From positions 56,364,501 to 56,428,500 of the forward strand of contig CM077593.1 of assembly GCA_039654915.1 (NCBI GenBank): 64,000 nt of DNA. Direction: 5' to 3'. The first letter of the stretch is position 1. Each line of letters opens with the position of its first letter. The position numbers and the translations under genes were made by a program. Positions 12,936-24,051 of this stretch are shown here, piece by piece. Origin of the DNA: Aquilaria yunnanensis (taxonomy: Eukaryota; Streptophyta; Magnoliopsida; Malvales; Thymelaeaceae). The notes below the pieces were generated by a model that was given only the letters and a program-made list of their open reading frames with translations, was not told where the DNA came from and did no database searches.

Positions 12936-14343
12936 TGTTAGTGTTGTGCCCAAAAAGCCAATCATGAGATGATTGTATTTTTTCACATTTGAGTCATGAT
13001 ATTTTATTGAGGCATTAATCCAGCAATTTTGTTTGTTGTTTTGTTTTTGCGTAACGTAATAAACATAATTGTAACCCTAGAATAATGAAATTCTTAAACG
13101 TCCCTAGTCTAGTATTATTGTGGAGCGGGTTGCAATAATACATAATGACTAGCATATGTGGAGACTAATATGAGATATGTAGTCTAAATATGGGTACAAG
13201 TTGGAGAACTTGTGTACTGGACCGACCCACCATGAGAACACTTCATGGATCGTTATATGAGTGTCATAAGTGATTCTCATAGTGATCATGGTATATGTAG
13301 TCCTTCGACCTAAGATCAGCAAGGTTCCCTACATGTGAGTCACATACTTTGATACTTTCCTTTGTTGCTCGTAACTGAGTGAACTTGAAGGAGGTCATTG
13401 GGTATGTCACATATCATGCGGAGGGATTTGTATGATCAAGATGAGATTTGTCCCTCCTATGTAACGGGAGTGATATCTTTGGGCCCCTTGATAGAGTGAG
13501 ACTTAGAAAATGCATGGCCATGCTCCGATGAGTTGATATATGATATCAATGTCGTCAGTTTAAGTTGGTCTACTCGGTAATCAAGAAACCAAAGATTGGG
13601 CTATACGAGAGTGACACATTCCATGTCTTGTGCTTAGTCTTGATATCTTGGACAAAGGGACAATGGCATATATCGGTGATGATTTAGTCGATTCACCGAC
13701 AATCTTGTCACTTGGGTAGCAATGATGTGTTGCTAGACACCGCTCATTGCTTATGATCATAAATGTGATTTATGATCATTGCCAACATGGCAAGAGCCTA
13801 TTGGGTCGCACACATAGAGCTATTTGGATCATTAGAGTGCATGGGCTAATTATTTGGGTTATGGTTTCACTTTAATTTCGTATTAATAATGGGCCAAGGA
13901 GTTGAGCCATTATTAAGCCCGAAATTAAATCCTAATTGGATTAGGGCTTTGAAACCCATTAGGCCTGGAAGTTGAGTCTCACTATAAATACAACTTTTAA
14001 GTGAGAAATTCGCAGGTCTCCTTTCCCTAGCCTCCCAAAAGGACAGCCGCACTCTTCTCTTGCAATTCCTTGGAGGACGCAAGCTAGCACTGCGAGCACA
14101 AGAGAAACGCATCTGCCGGGACGTGGTGGAAGCGTGGTGATCCCAAGAGGCTCGTGTGGATACCATAGAGAGCCTGAACACGTCAACTGTTCAGGTTTTG
14201 TGATTCGACTCTACAGTTGAGTGAGAGATCTCAACCGAAAATTAGGTATGAAATTTTCGAACACCCGGTTTACCCCGTTTCACTTGGATCCTGGAGGGTT
14301 TCGGTTAAATTCCGCTGCGCTGTTTGGCTCCCGAAACCCAACA
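12936..14343 (+). mobile_element. Solo LTR of family C (C2)
   Basis: 1408 bp from TGTTAGTGTTGTGCCC to CCGAAACCCAACA. The flanking pentamers GAAAT (12931-12935) and AAAAT (14344-14348) differ at one base, consistent with a decayed TSD. It keeps the family's TATAAAT box in the same relative position as C1. Confidence 0.87.
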
Positions 14344-14419
14344 AAAATCTACGATCTAATCCTATGCCTCATCATCGTCTTAAACCTTATCATTAGAACT
14401 CTTTTGGTCTTGCTTTTGT

Positions 14420-16069
14420 AAGGCAACGAGGCCCAAATCTTGGTTGCATACACAGACCTTTATAGCGTCTGGTGTCAACCTTGCCATTTCTCTATAATCA
14501 CTCATTTGCTTGTGCTGAAATCTGACTCGGATGTGACGGTTGAGATTGGTGCTGCTAAAATCTCCTTGACAATGATAAACAATATTGAAAATCTATTGCT
14601 TTTCATTTTTCACCATTCAAAAACGTCATTCTTACTTGTCTCAAATGAGGTATGGAGATAATTATCTACTTCCAGTAGACCTGAAGATGTTAGTCTATGA
14701 CATTTGAGTAGTCGTTTTTCAAGGTTGGATGGTGCTAAGGAGGATGATGATGAAGTGCCAACAGTAAAAAAAACAATGGTTCTTACCTTATCCTTGTGGC
14801 AAAGGAATACTTTTTGTATAACTCATGCAAGTACTCATCAACATCAACAATATAAGCTAGAACACTTATATGTTCCATTTTTAATAAAATATAATAACTC
14901 TCAAGTAATGATTGTGTACCCAAAATTTTAACAGTCGGGTCAAGTGTAGATACAATTAAAAAGATGCGGGGATATTAGTGAAATATATAATCCATTTGCT
15001 TTTTCATGGCTTTAACAACGTCATTAAAAAACTCATCATCTTTGTACTACCTAAAAACATATACGATGTTTACCAAATACATCAAGACCTTGTGGACAAT
15101 GAGAAGAAAATATAATAGAAAAAATAACTACCTCATAAAAATATCTTAGCAATTGGCTAAGTTTGAAACACTTTTCCCAAAATCTCAGCCTTGAGAATTT
15201 CCTTACTCGATTTCAAGTTAAAAAAAACTATAAACAAAGCTTCATGGAGTTCAACTGTCTAGGACAGTCAAGCTTAAACCATTTCCAACTCAAAGGTTGG
15301 TTATTTTCAAGATAATAAACTTTGAACTCAAGACTAATTTTGGTTTAGATCTCAAATAATGTAAAGCATCTCGAATTGGAACAATTTTGAACTGTAAAGG
15401 CTCTAGCCCTCTTTGGACGTACAAGTTGAAAACATGACACAAACATCTTACATGAAAAAAGCATAGTCTCTAGGGATTTCAAAAATTTACTCAATTCACA
15501 GGCAATGAAATCATTATTTGACGCATTATCAAAACTTATGCACAAAACTTTGTCAACATAATAAAAATCATAAAGAGTATCTAAAATGCAGTGATATATA
15601 TTCCATCCATTATGATATAATTTCGTGCACTTAAATGCAATAATACATTTTTATATTACCCAATCAACGTCAATCCAATGTACGGTGACACAAAAATAGT
15701 CTTGACCTATTAGAGAAGTTTACATATCACTAGTGAATGTAACACAGTGATCAAATGCAGAAAAATATACTTGAAAGTACAATTCACCAGCTTCATACAT
15801 TTTAAATGTTTTTCTCCTAGTAGTTGCACTAGATGTCTTTTGAAAAGCCAGATTTAAGTTTGATCTGATTTAATTTTCTACATGAATATCTTTAGATTTT
15901 CTAAACAGTTTTTTAGTGAGCATCATCTAATTAAATATGACTTCTTTTTATTCTTGTTGGTTAAATTTATAAGTACCTGAACTATTAATGGTACTACTGA
16001 GCTATGTCTGTCCACTAAAACTACCTTAGGCATTTGGATAATGTATGGGATGATTGTTTCTAATATGGC
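14420..16069 (-). pseudogene. hAT-superfamily transposase relic
   Basis: Read on the minus strand, fragments in several frames follow the order of a plant hAT (RICESLEEPER/DAYSLEEPER-like) transposase. They are a KMYEAGELYF stretch then VTFTSDM near 15750, QDYFCVTVHWIDVDW near 15690, ISFDNASNNDFIACELSKFL near 15530, a DPTVKILG block near 14930, and the C-terminal dimerisation region (AAPISTVTSES, then LTPDAIKVCVCNQD) near 14430-14570. Stops and frameshifts break every part, so it is dead. Family knowledge: hAT transposases use an RNase H-like fold and a C-terminal dimerisation domain. B0 is inserted at its upstream end with TSD ATGGC; a zinc-finger N-terminus is not recognisable beyond it. 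Confidence 0.85.
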
Positions 16070-19000
16070 TTTGTAGCGTCCCAATCTCAGAGTTGACCTT
16101 ATGTGCCAATTTCTTCCCAATCTTGGACTTTGCAAATTTCACATTTTTTCACACACAAGCTCAAATTAACTCTTTTTAGATCATATGGTAATTGTTCATT
16201 TAGGCTTTACTACAAGAGAATCAAGCTTTCACGATGCCCCTTTGTGACATTTCTATTCATAGCAGGGGCAAATTGTCACAGATTCATTGCAAGTCTCAAA
16301 ATTGACTAGTCAAAAGGACACACTTGTGATGATTTTACCATGATTATAGTTAAAACTCTAACAGCCTTTCATGGGCCTACCTAGAAAACCTATGGAAACT
16401 TGTTTCATATTAGTCACAATTAGCTAATTGATTGTATACACACTAGTTAAAACCTTCATGCTTCTAGTTAATTAACCTACTATGCAATGATGCATGAGTA
16501 ATTATTTGGCTTAAACAATAAAACAAGTAATAAAATATAAACCATAAAATGTTGCCTGGGATTTCATTGATTATCTAAGTTCCAAAACAGTCAAAGCATA
16601 TAGGTAACTATAGAATAAACTATACATAATCAACAATGTCCAAAAATCTATACAACAGTTAACTATGCTCACATCGAAGAGCAACTATAGAGTTTTTTAC
16701 TCAACCATATACATTAGAGGCAACTTGTATATACATACATACTCCAAAAATACAAATAACGAGATTCATGACTAGCTTCTACCTTAGATCAACCACCAAG
16801 TGGTAAGCTCTAAAAAGTCTTCCTTGTACTTCACTAACCTCTATCAGTTAAATAACACTATAGTTAGTACAATAACTTAACTAACAAGTAAACCACAAAC
16901 TAAAATCACAAAGATTCAAATAAACATAATACCTGATTATGAGCTTAGCTCAACAACACTTAATAGTTGTCGACCCTACAAAAATATTTCTACACAACAA
17001 ACACTAAGGGAAATGAGAATTTATGATTCTTAATAAGAGATCCTTTCACATACAAGAAAAATAATAAGGACAAACATAATCTTTATATGCTGTTTACTGC
17101 GAACTCTTACAATGTGAGTAAACTCAATATGCACTAGTATCAGTCCCTTCGGACTTGTGCTTTACCTAGTCTTTGCATGAATGGTACTTCGTGCCTAGCA
17201 AGTTTCAGGCCCTAACTTAGTCCTAGTAAGTCTTGGCTAATTGACCTAGTAACTTTGGCTCATTTAACCTCAACCGCTAGGCACCTTAGGCACCTCCTTA
17301 GACCTTCCTAGAACCCTCATCCACAAAAACAGAAGTGCCATAGTTTTGCTTTTGGCAACACGACACCATAGGTAAAATCAATTTGTTTTGTTTATGCCAT
17401 GGCACCTTAGGAGGCATCCAAGGCCCTCCACACTTGCTAGGGATATTTCTCCTTTTCACAACCCTGTAAAATATATGAACTAAGTCACAATACACCATTC
17501 ATATCAAAGCTTAAGATGCACACAAACAACATCCTAAGCTAGGCAAACATATTAGTCCACCACCAAGTTTAATACCATCTACCAATAATGCCATTCACAA
17601 TTCCACATGAATTTCCATAAGCAAGCTATGAATAATATCAATTAATCATAAATCATAAAGCTCTTATATCAATTAACCTTGAATTAGCAACAATCAAGCA
17701 TCATATGCCAAGAACTTCATATTCCAAGGGCTCCTCTAGGTTTTCTAGGTTCCAAGGTGATAGCCGAAAGACTATCACCCCCGAAGGAACACATGTACGT
17801 ACCACCTCCGGTCGAAGCAAACACGAAAAAACCCCGGCAAAGAGAGGGCCACTGCACCCTTGGGCAAGCCGGATAGGCGCTACTACTCAAGAAACCCATG
17901 GGACCAACTTCGGTCAGGAGGAGTCACCGCCTTTCCCGAGGGTGACCTCGTGCCGATCTCACATGGCCAAAATCACCTCCGGATACTCTCTGGGCCGCCC
18001 TCGGGGTGTGCTCACGAAGTGCAACATCAGGTACCCAAGCCTGACCTTGGGAAAGCCCAACCGAAGGTGCCTTGTACAAACAAGGGACCTCCCTCTGGAG
18101 GAGCTCACCTCCCTGAATGAGCTCTGTACCCCGAAGGAGTTCGGTCCCCCGAAAAGGCCACGTGGGCGTATGACGAAATGGCTGAGGAGTCTCTGACACA
18201 CCGTACTCATACCATCCCCGACACGCCGCCCTCAGACACGCCGCCCTCAAACACGTTCTAACACACCGCCCTTGTATGACCTAGGCTCCTGGCCAGGTGG
18301 CCTATGATTGGCTAGAAGCTCCCCCTCTCCTCGAAGGTACGGACTACATCCGACTGAAAACATGTCATAATCTGGGCAAGCTGTGGCAAACGAACTTCTC
18401 CTATTCATCTCTCTATAAATATTCGGGAAGCGCCCCAGGTAAGGGGATCCCCACTCCAAGGAAGAATCTCTCTGCTCCTTACTTACCCTCTACCTTCAAA
18501 CACTGACTTGGGCGTCGGAGACTCCTGCCCTGGAAAAACACTCCGGAGAGCTCCTAACCCTTGCTTTTCTAAGTCCTTGCAGTCGTTCTTCCATCGGAGG
18601 TTCCTCATCCAGGCATCCTCTCACCGGAAGTTACTGCTCCATGCTCATCATGTTGCACAACGATGATGCTGAATGCCATCACAAGGCATAAACAAAGTTC
18701 ATGGAACTAAACTAATACAAACCAAACAAAACCCAAAAACTCTGTTAAGCTTAAGAAAGATGAAGATATCATGAACAAAGAGTTACCTCACAAATTCTAG
18801 CAAGCTTATTCACAAGAATGCCTCTTGAGCTTCATCAACATCAAAACAAGTGTAAAACAAGCTTCCTTTCTCATGGGCATCAAGAAAGCCTTCAAATTTT
18901 ATCAAGAAATCTAATTTGTAAGAGATTTGAGCAAGAAATTAGGCGTGTATGAGAGAGCAACGAAAGTGATAAAAGGATAGGAGTAAATAGTTGTAAAACA

Positions 19001-19265
19001 ACCTTCCCAACAAGCTTTTAACAATAAAACCTTGGGTTTTGGTTTTAAAAATGTTATTATTACTCTTGGAACTTAGCTCGATACTCTAGGATGTAAAATT
19101 ATCATTTTATCCCCAGGCAAAACCTAGTTTCATAAACCACTCTAAACCAACTAAACCTTAAATGACTTGCTTGATTTTTCTAATTCATCTTTAATTAAGG
19201 TATTTAAGCTAAATATTTATGAATTTTTCTTACTCATCAAGTTTCCTGCTAGGATGGCTATAACA
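16070..19265 (-). mobile_element. Solo LTR of family B (B0) with nested D1
   Basis: Flanked by a perfect TSD ATGGC (16065-16069 and 19266-19270). The left end reads TTTGTAGCGTCCC, so the expected TG is mutated to TT; the right end is GGCTATAACA. Without the nested D LTR it is about 2.27 kb, and long stretches match B1 and B2. It is inserted in the hAT relic. No internal region, so a solo LTR. Confidence 0.82.
17758..18681 (+). mobile_element. Solo LTR of Tat-type family D (D1)
   Basis: 924 bp, starting TGATAGCCGAAAG and ending GAATGCCATCA, with a perfect TSD CAAGG (17753-17757, 18682-18686). It has a TATAAAT box at 18414-18420. It is much GC-richer than its surroundings and matches the 5' LTR of D2 at 49278 and the reverse of the LTR at 53164-57095. 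Several overlapping open frames on both strands reflect the GC content, not genes. Confidence 0.92.
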
Positions 19266-19270
19266 ATGGC

Positions 19271-20116
19271 TATTTAAATCATCACAAAATTATGACTATT
19301 TCCATATAAAATAGGTGCAACAATATGAAGTTATTTTTATCAATTTGCTACAATTTTAATCATAGAAATCGAGTTATAGCAAAATCATAGTAAAACTTGC
19401 CATGGTTTTACTATGATTCTTATTATTATTACAAATTTACCACAATCCTTTAGGTGATTGAAGTTTAGGCAGCCCGATTCTCGCCTTTGATTTGCTTTGT
19501 TCTCCTCTTTAGTAAGGCTTGTAGCTTAGTGGAGTTTCTTCTTTTAACTGGCGTTGTAAGTATAAATATTTATACTTAATTCAGTGGTGAGTAGAGGTAA
19601 TATTAATGTTTTTTATACTATGTTTAGATTTTGTTCTTATTTTTTTTATATTTTACATGCGTACATTTAAACTATAGATTTCCCATTTGTGATTACATTA
19701 ATGGAAAATGTAATAGTTATCTGATTCATATTGTTGATATATAAATTGTATCAAATTAACTTATATTTGTGATTTCTAGTTAACAAAATCACAAATTATC
19801 CAAGTTAGGGATTTCAAAGTTGTATCAATAGTATCGTATTCAAAGTGTGGCATTAATTGTTGTATGGTGTGAATTTTTGTAGTATCAGCCCAACATGTTC
19901 CACTAGGATGTTTTTTGATATGCTTGTTATATTGAAAAATTTTAATTATGAGAATTAAGGGGGGAGATATGCTAAATTTATATAGAACATGATAAAAATA
20001 CTATAAAGGAATGTGATAGTTGCTAATACAATTTTGGGCAGGGGAGGGCCATTACCTAGTATGGAGAAGGAGACATGTGTATATGACATTTATATGTAAT
20101 TGTTTATCATGATATT
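19271..20116. other. Unassigned AT-rich DNA
   Basis: By position this should be the far flank of the hAT relic interrupted by B0, but I see no hAT motif, reading frame or repeat boundary in it. Confidence 0.3.
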
Positions 20117-22617
20117 GTATTTTAAATTACTAAATTACATGATCTGCCTTTAAGATACACCTCATTTTACAAATTTACCCCCAAATTATTGAAAGTTGCA
20201 AAAATAGGATTAAAATAATATTTTATAGCAAACATGCCTCTTATTTCATTATCTCCATTAGTGTTGATGGAAATTCAAGAAAAAATAAAAAATTAGCCCT
20301 TAAATATGAGCAAAATGGAACAAGAGCCCCTAAACATAAATTTGGAACACATAACTCCTTAAATAGCTTAAAAACCTTTAAATATAATAAAAAATAAAAA
20401 AACACTGTAAATTTAACATGCTCATTGAAAATTAAAGTTTCCAATCCCTTCTAATAATTATAAAGAATATCTTAGATGCCAAAAAAATATAATTTAACAC
20501 ATTTATCTATTTGTTCAACTTAAACCTTAAAAGCCAAAAAACTCAAAAAGTTAAGTGAAAAACTACCAATTTGACATGCCATCTCAAATTAAAGCATCTA
20601 ATCCTCTAAAAAATTATGAAGAGTATTTTAGATGAAAAATAAATAGAATTTGACATAGTTATCTATTTTTTTAACTTAAAACATAAGATAGAAAAAACAG
20701 TCACAAAATTAGAATGAAAAATAAGAAAATTACGAAGTTGACATGCCCATCCCAAACTAAAGCATAAAATACCTTAAAATAACTATGGACACAATTATTT
20801 TTTCAAAATAAATAAATTTGACACACTTATTTATTTTTTTTCAACTTAAACCATGAAATAGCAAAAAAACCCAAAAAAAAAAAAGAGAATGAAAAATAAA
20901 AAAATATCAATTCAACATACCTATATGATATTAAAGCAAAAAATACCTTGAAATAATTATGAAGACTATTCTAGATGTCAAATAAATAGAATTTGACACG
21001 CCTATCCATTTTTTTCAACTTCAACCACAAATAGAAAAAATAGAATTAAAAATAAAAAATTTCAAATTCAACACACCCATAAAAAATTAAAGCATCTAAT
21101 GCCTTGAAATAATTATATGTAAGTTAATTTTGGATGGTAATACTGAATTAGTAGTTTTTTTTATATTTTTCATTCTATTTTTGTTTTTCCTATTTTATCT
21201 TTTAAGTTGAAAAAATATATAAGTGTGTCGAATTCTATTTATTTGGCACCTAGAACATTATCCATAATTATTTCAAGATATTTTTTACTCTAATCTTGGA
21301 TGGGCATTTTGAATAGGTAATTTTTTATTGTTCATCCTATATTTTTTTGTGGTATTTTATGGTTTAAGTTGAAAAAAATAGATAAATATGTCAAATTCTA
21401 TTTATTTTACATTTATAATAGTTTCCATAATTAATTCAAGGTATTTTATAGTTTAATTTATTATGGGCATGTTGAATTTTTCTATTTCAATGGATTATAC
21501 ACTTTGATTTTGGATGGGCATGTTGAATTTGTAATTTTTTTCTTTCTACTTTTTAATTTTTTTGCTATTTTATGGTTTAAATCGAAAAAAATAGATAAGT
21601 GTGTCAAATTTTATTTATTTTGAATCTGTAATAGTATCCATAATTATTTTGAGGGATTTTGTGCTTTAATTTAGGATGGACATGTTGAATTGGTAATTTT
21701 CTTATTTTTTTTCATTCTAATTTTTTGATTTTTTGCTATTTTATGTTTTTAATTGAAAAAAATAGATAACTATGTCAAATTCTATTTATTTTGCATCTAT
21801 AATAGCCTCTAGAATTATTTCAATGGATTGTATGCTTTAATTTTGGATGGGTGTTGAGTTGCTAATTTTTTTACTTTTCATTCCGTTTTTCAATTTCTTT
21901 TGCTTTTTTTTGGTTTAAATTGAAAAAAATAGGTCAATGTATCAAATTCTCTTTCTTTGTCATCTGGAATGGTATCCAAAATTATTTTAAGGGATTGGAT
22001 GCTATAATTTGAGATGGCATGTCAAATCGGAAGGTTTTCAATTCAATTTTTTGAGTTTTTTGGCTTTTAAGGTTTAAGTTGAAAAAAATAGATAAGCATG
22101 TCAAATTATATTTTTCTTGGCATCAGTATGTCAAATTATATTTTTTTTGGCATCTAAAATATTCTCTATAATTATTTTATCAGGTTGAATACTTTAATTT
22201 TCAATGGCCATGTTAAATTTATAGTGTTTTTTTATTTTTATTATATTTTAAGGTGTTTTGGTAGTTTAAGTAGTTATGTATTCTAAATTTATGTTCAGGG
22301 CTCTTATGCGCATTTTGCTCATATTTTGGGGGCTAATTTTGTAGTTTTCCCTCAAATTTCTGCCAACAATGATGGAGCTAATGGAAGGAGGGGCTTTTTT
22401 ACTGCAAAACGTTATTTCAGTCATACTTTTGCAATGTTCAACAATTCGGGGGTAAATTTGTGAAATGAGGTATATTTCAAGGACAGATCATGCAATTTAG
22501 CCATTTTAAATAATGAGCATATATTTGAAGGACAGATCATGCAATTTAGCTATTTTAAATAATGTGCATCTATTTCAAGGACAGATCATGCAATTTAGCC
22601 ATTTTAAATAATGTGCA
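20117..22617. mobile_element. Large imperfect palindrome (foldback-type element)
   Basis: The left end (about 20117-20350) reappears inverted at about 22280-22500, including AATTTACCCCC on the left and GGGGGTAAATT on the right, and GATCTGCCTTTAA against a CAAGGACAGATC end. Both arms are built from a repeat of about 160-180 bp carrying an ATTTGACA / TCAACTTAAACC-like block, about 4-5 copies in one orientation on the left and 6-7 inverted on the right, with the centre near 21135. It is very AT-rich with no coding sequence. The organisation is that of foldback or long-TIR DNA transposons; the superfamily is unknown and no TSD could be settled. Confidence 0.75.
22471..22617. repeat. Three tandem copies of a 49-bp terminal unit
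   Basis: Units at 22471-22519, 22520-22568 and 22569-22617, each containing GGACAGATCATGCAATTTAG and TTTTAAATAATG. The inverted partner occurs once at the left end of the palindrome (20117-20160), so the right terminus has been triplicated. Confidence 0.9.
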
Positions 22618-22689
22618 TCTTTTTTTTGAGTTTTAAGACGTGTGTATTATGAATTCTGTATGGATTAGAGATGGATGCAAGTAGACACT

Positions 22690-23077
22690 CATAAATGTAC
22701 CAAAGTGTAGATTCTTTTGGTTTTATGAATCCTGCATTTTTTTTTAAGGTGTTAACAAGTTTCTTCAGTTTGCTTATGTTGGAACAAAGAAAAAAAATAA
22801 TCAAATACTCATATAGTAAATGTGATAATAGATATTATAAAATAGAAGATAAAATCAAGGGGCATTTGTGTCTGATGGATTTATGTCAAACTACTTTGTA
22901 TGGAAATGTTATGTAGAGCTACATGTTTGAATGATATGTAATACAAATTTTGATTGTACCCATATCGCATCATCTAGTAGAATTCATGAACATGTTATTG
23001 GCTCAATTGACCATAATGCTTATGAACAAATGGTTTTTGAATTAATGGGACAGACAATATCTAATATAGGCGATGGA
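22690..23077 (+). pseudogene. CACTA (En/Spm) transposase relic, block 1: N-terminal domain
   Basis: The frame at 22695-22916 reads SFGFMNPAF, then YSKCDNRYYK and IKGHLCLM, following the zinc-binding transposase-associated domain at the start of plant TNP2-type proteins (GFVNPEF, CPC.KC.N..Y, HL). The next frame (22931-23077) continues with a DHNAYEQMVFELMG stretch. The block ends where the truncated 3' LTR of element A begins and resumes at 33813. The domain assignment is from remembered family features; decay makes exact limits uncertain. Confidence 0.7.
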
Positions 23078-23684
23078 AACTATGGAATGATGTTGAAATG
23101 GCCAAGGGAAGACAAGAAAGTCTAGATATTTTCTTGACTTGATTAGCTTAACCTTAACTCTTACTTAGGTCATTATAAATATGTCTTAAGTAAAGACTTT
23201 TTCACTAATCCTTACCCAATGTTTTTGACTATATGAACCAGATATGGAAGGGTGAGATAATAATCAAAATGATCCTATTTGACCTTTTTCAAAGATCATC
23301 TCATCCTTAAGTTATTTTGTGGACACTTATACACCAAGTTATTCTAGGTTCTTAAACAATTAGTGTTTGCTTCCTTTATGCAATTTAGCCCCAACACGTG
23401 TTTCCATACCATTCAAATCCTTCCAAAAGTTCTCTTTTAAAGTTGTACAATTGAATACCCAAGTCTTAAAATCTTACAATAAAGTCCATAGGTTATTTGT
23501 AAAACAAGCAATGCTTTAAGGCTTCCTTTAGGGTCAAGTAACCATTGTATAAATTTTTAAGGAGGTGTAGATTATACATTTTACCCTTCATATTTCATTC
23601 ACTATGGTGAAAATTATACTATATAATGGTTTATAACTAATATGCATTTATACTATAATTTTCCTATTTTTGGATGTGGTAACA
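23078..23684 (-). repeat. 3' LTR of element A, truncated
   Basis: On the minus strand it starts TGTTACCACATCC at 23684, preceded by the purine-rich GGCGGGATAAAA tract. It matches the first part of the 5' LTR to about 23078, where similarity stops and CACTA sequence begins. Some 1.9 kb of LTR and the terminal TSD are missing. Over a stretch of about 185 bases compared by eye, roughly one base in ten differs from the 5' LTR, pointing to an old insertion. Confidence 0.82.
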
Positions 23685-23689
23685 TTTTA

Positions 23690-24051
23690 TCCCGCCTTAA
23701 AAATTTTGGTCCTCCAAAATTACCCTTAGTTAATACCTTTTTAGCATTTCTCTTCCAGTGTCCTAGGTTGCCTCTATTTCAAAATGGTGTGACCATTGTA
23801 TCTTAACCATGGGAATCAGTTTATTCCTTAACCTTCTGGTATCTTTAGCTAAGATAGATATAAGCTTCTCTTCATTTGTCAAATTAGGCTCTAACTCTAT
23901 GTCTTCCACTGCCATAGCATGCTATGTGTCCAATAGACACTTATTAAGTATATTGACATGGAAAACATTATGAACACTTGACATATTTTTTGGTAGAGCT
24001 AGCCTATAAGCCATCTTGCCAACTTTGTCCAATATCTCATAAGGACCAATG
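23690..24051 (-). pseudogene. Element A integrase C-terminal tail
   Basis: Minus-strand pieces read GPYEILDKVGKMAYRLALP, a VHNVFHV block, then RRLRNKL and EIEAT before a stop near the 3' LTR. This is the conserved region after the integrase core in plant gypsy elements. It joins the sequence at 26657 once the solo LTR 24052-26656 is discounted. Stops and frameshifts are present. Confidence 0.82.

Noticed and set aside
17705..18506. Many overlapping ORFs on both strands in the GC-rich block
   Set aside because: They lie inside LTR D1, whose boundaries are set by a perfect TSD. High GC makes chance ORFs common.
20117..22617. Satellite or centromeric tandem array
   Set aside because: Modules switch orientation at a single centre and the ends are unique, so a foldback element fits better than a head-to-tail satellite.
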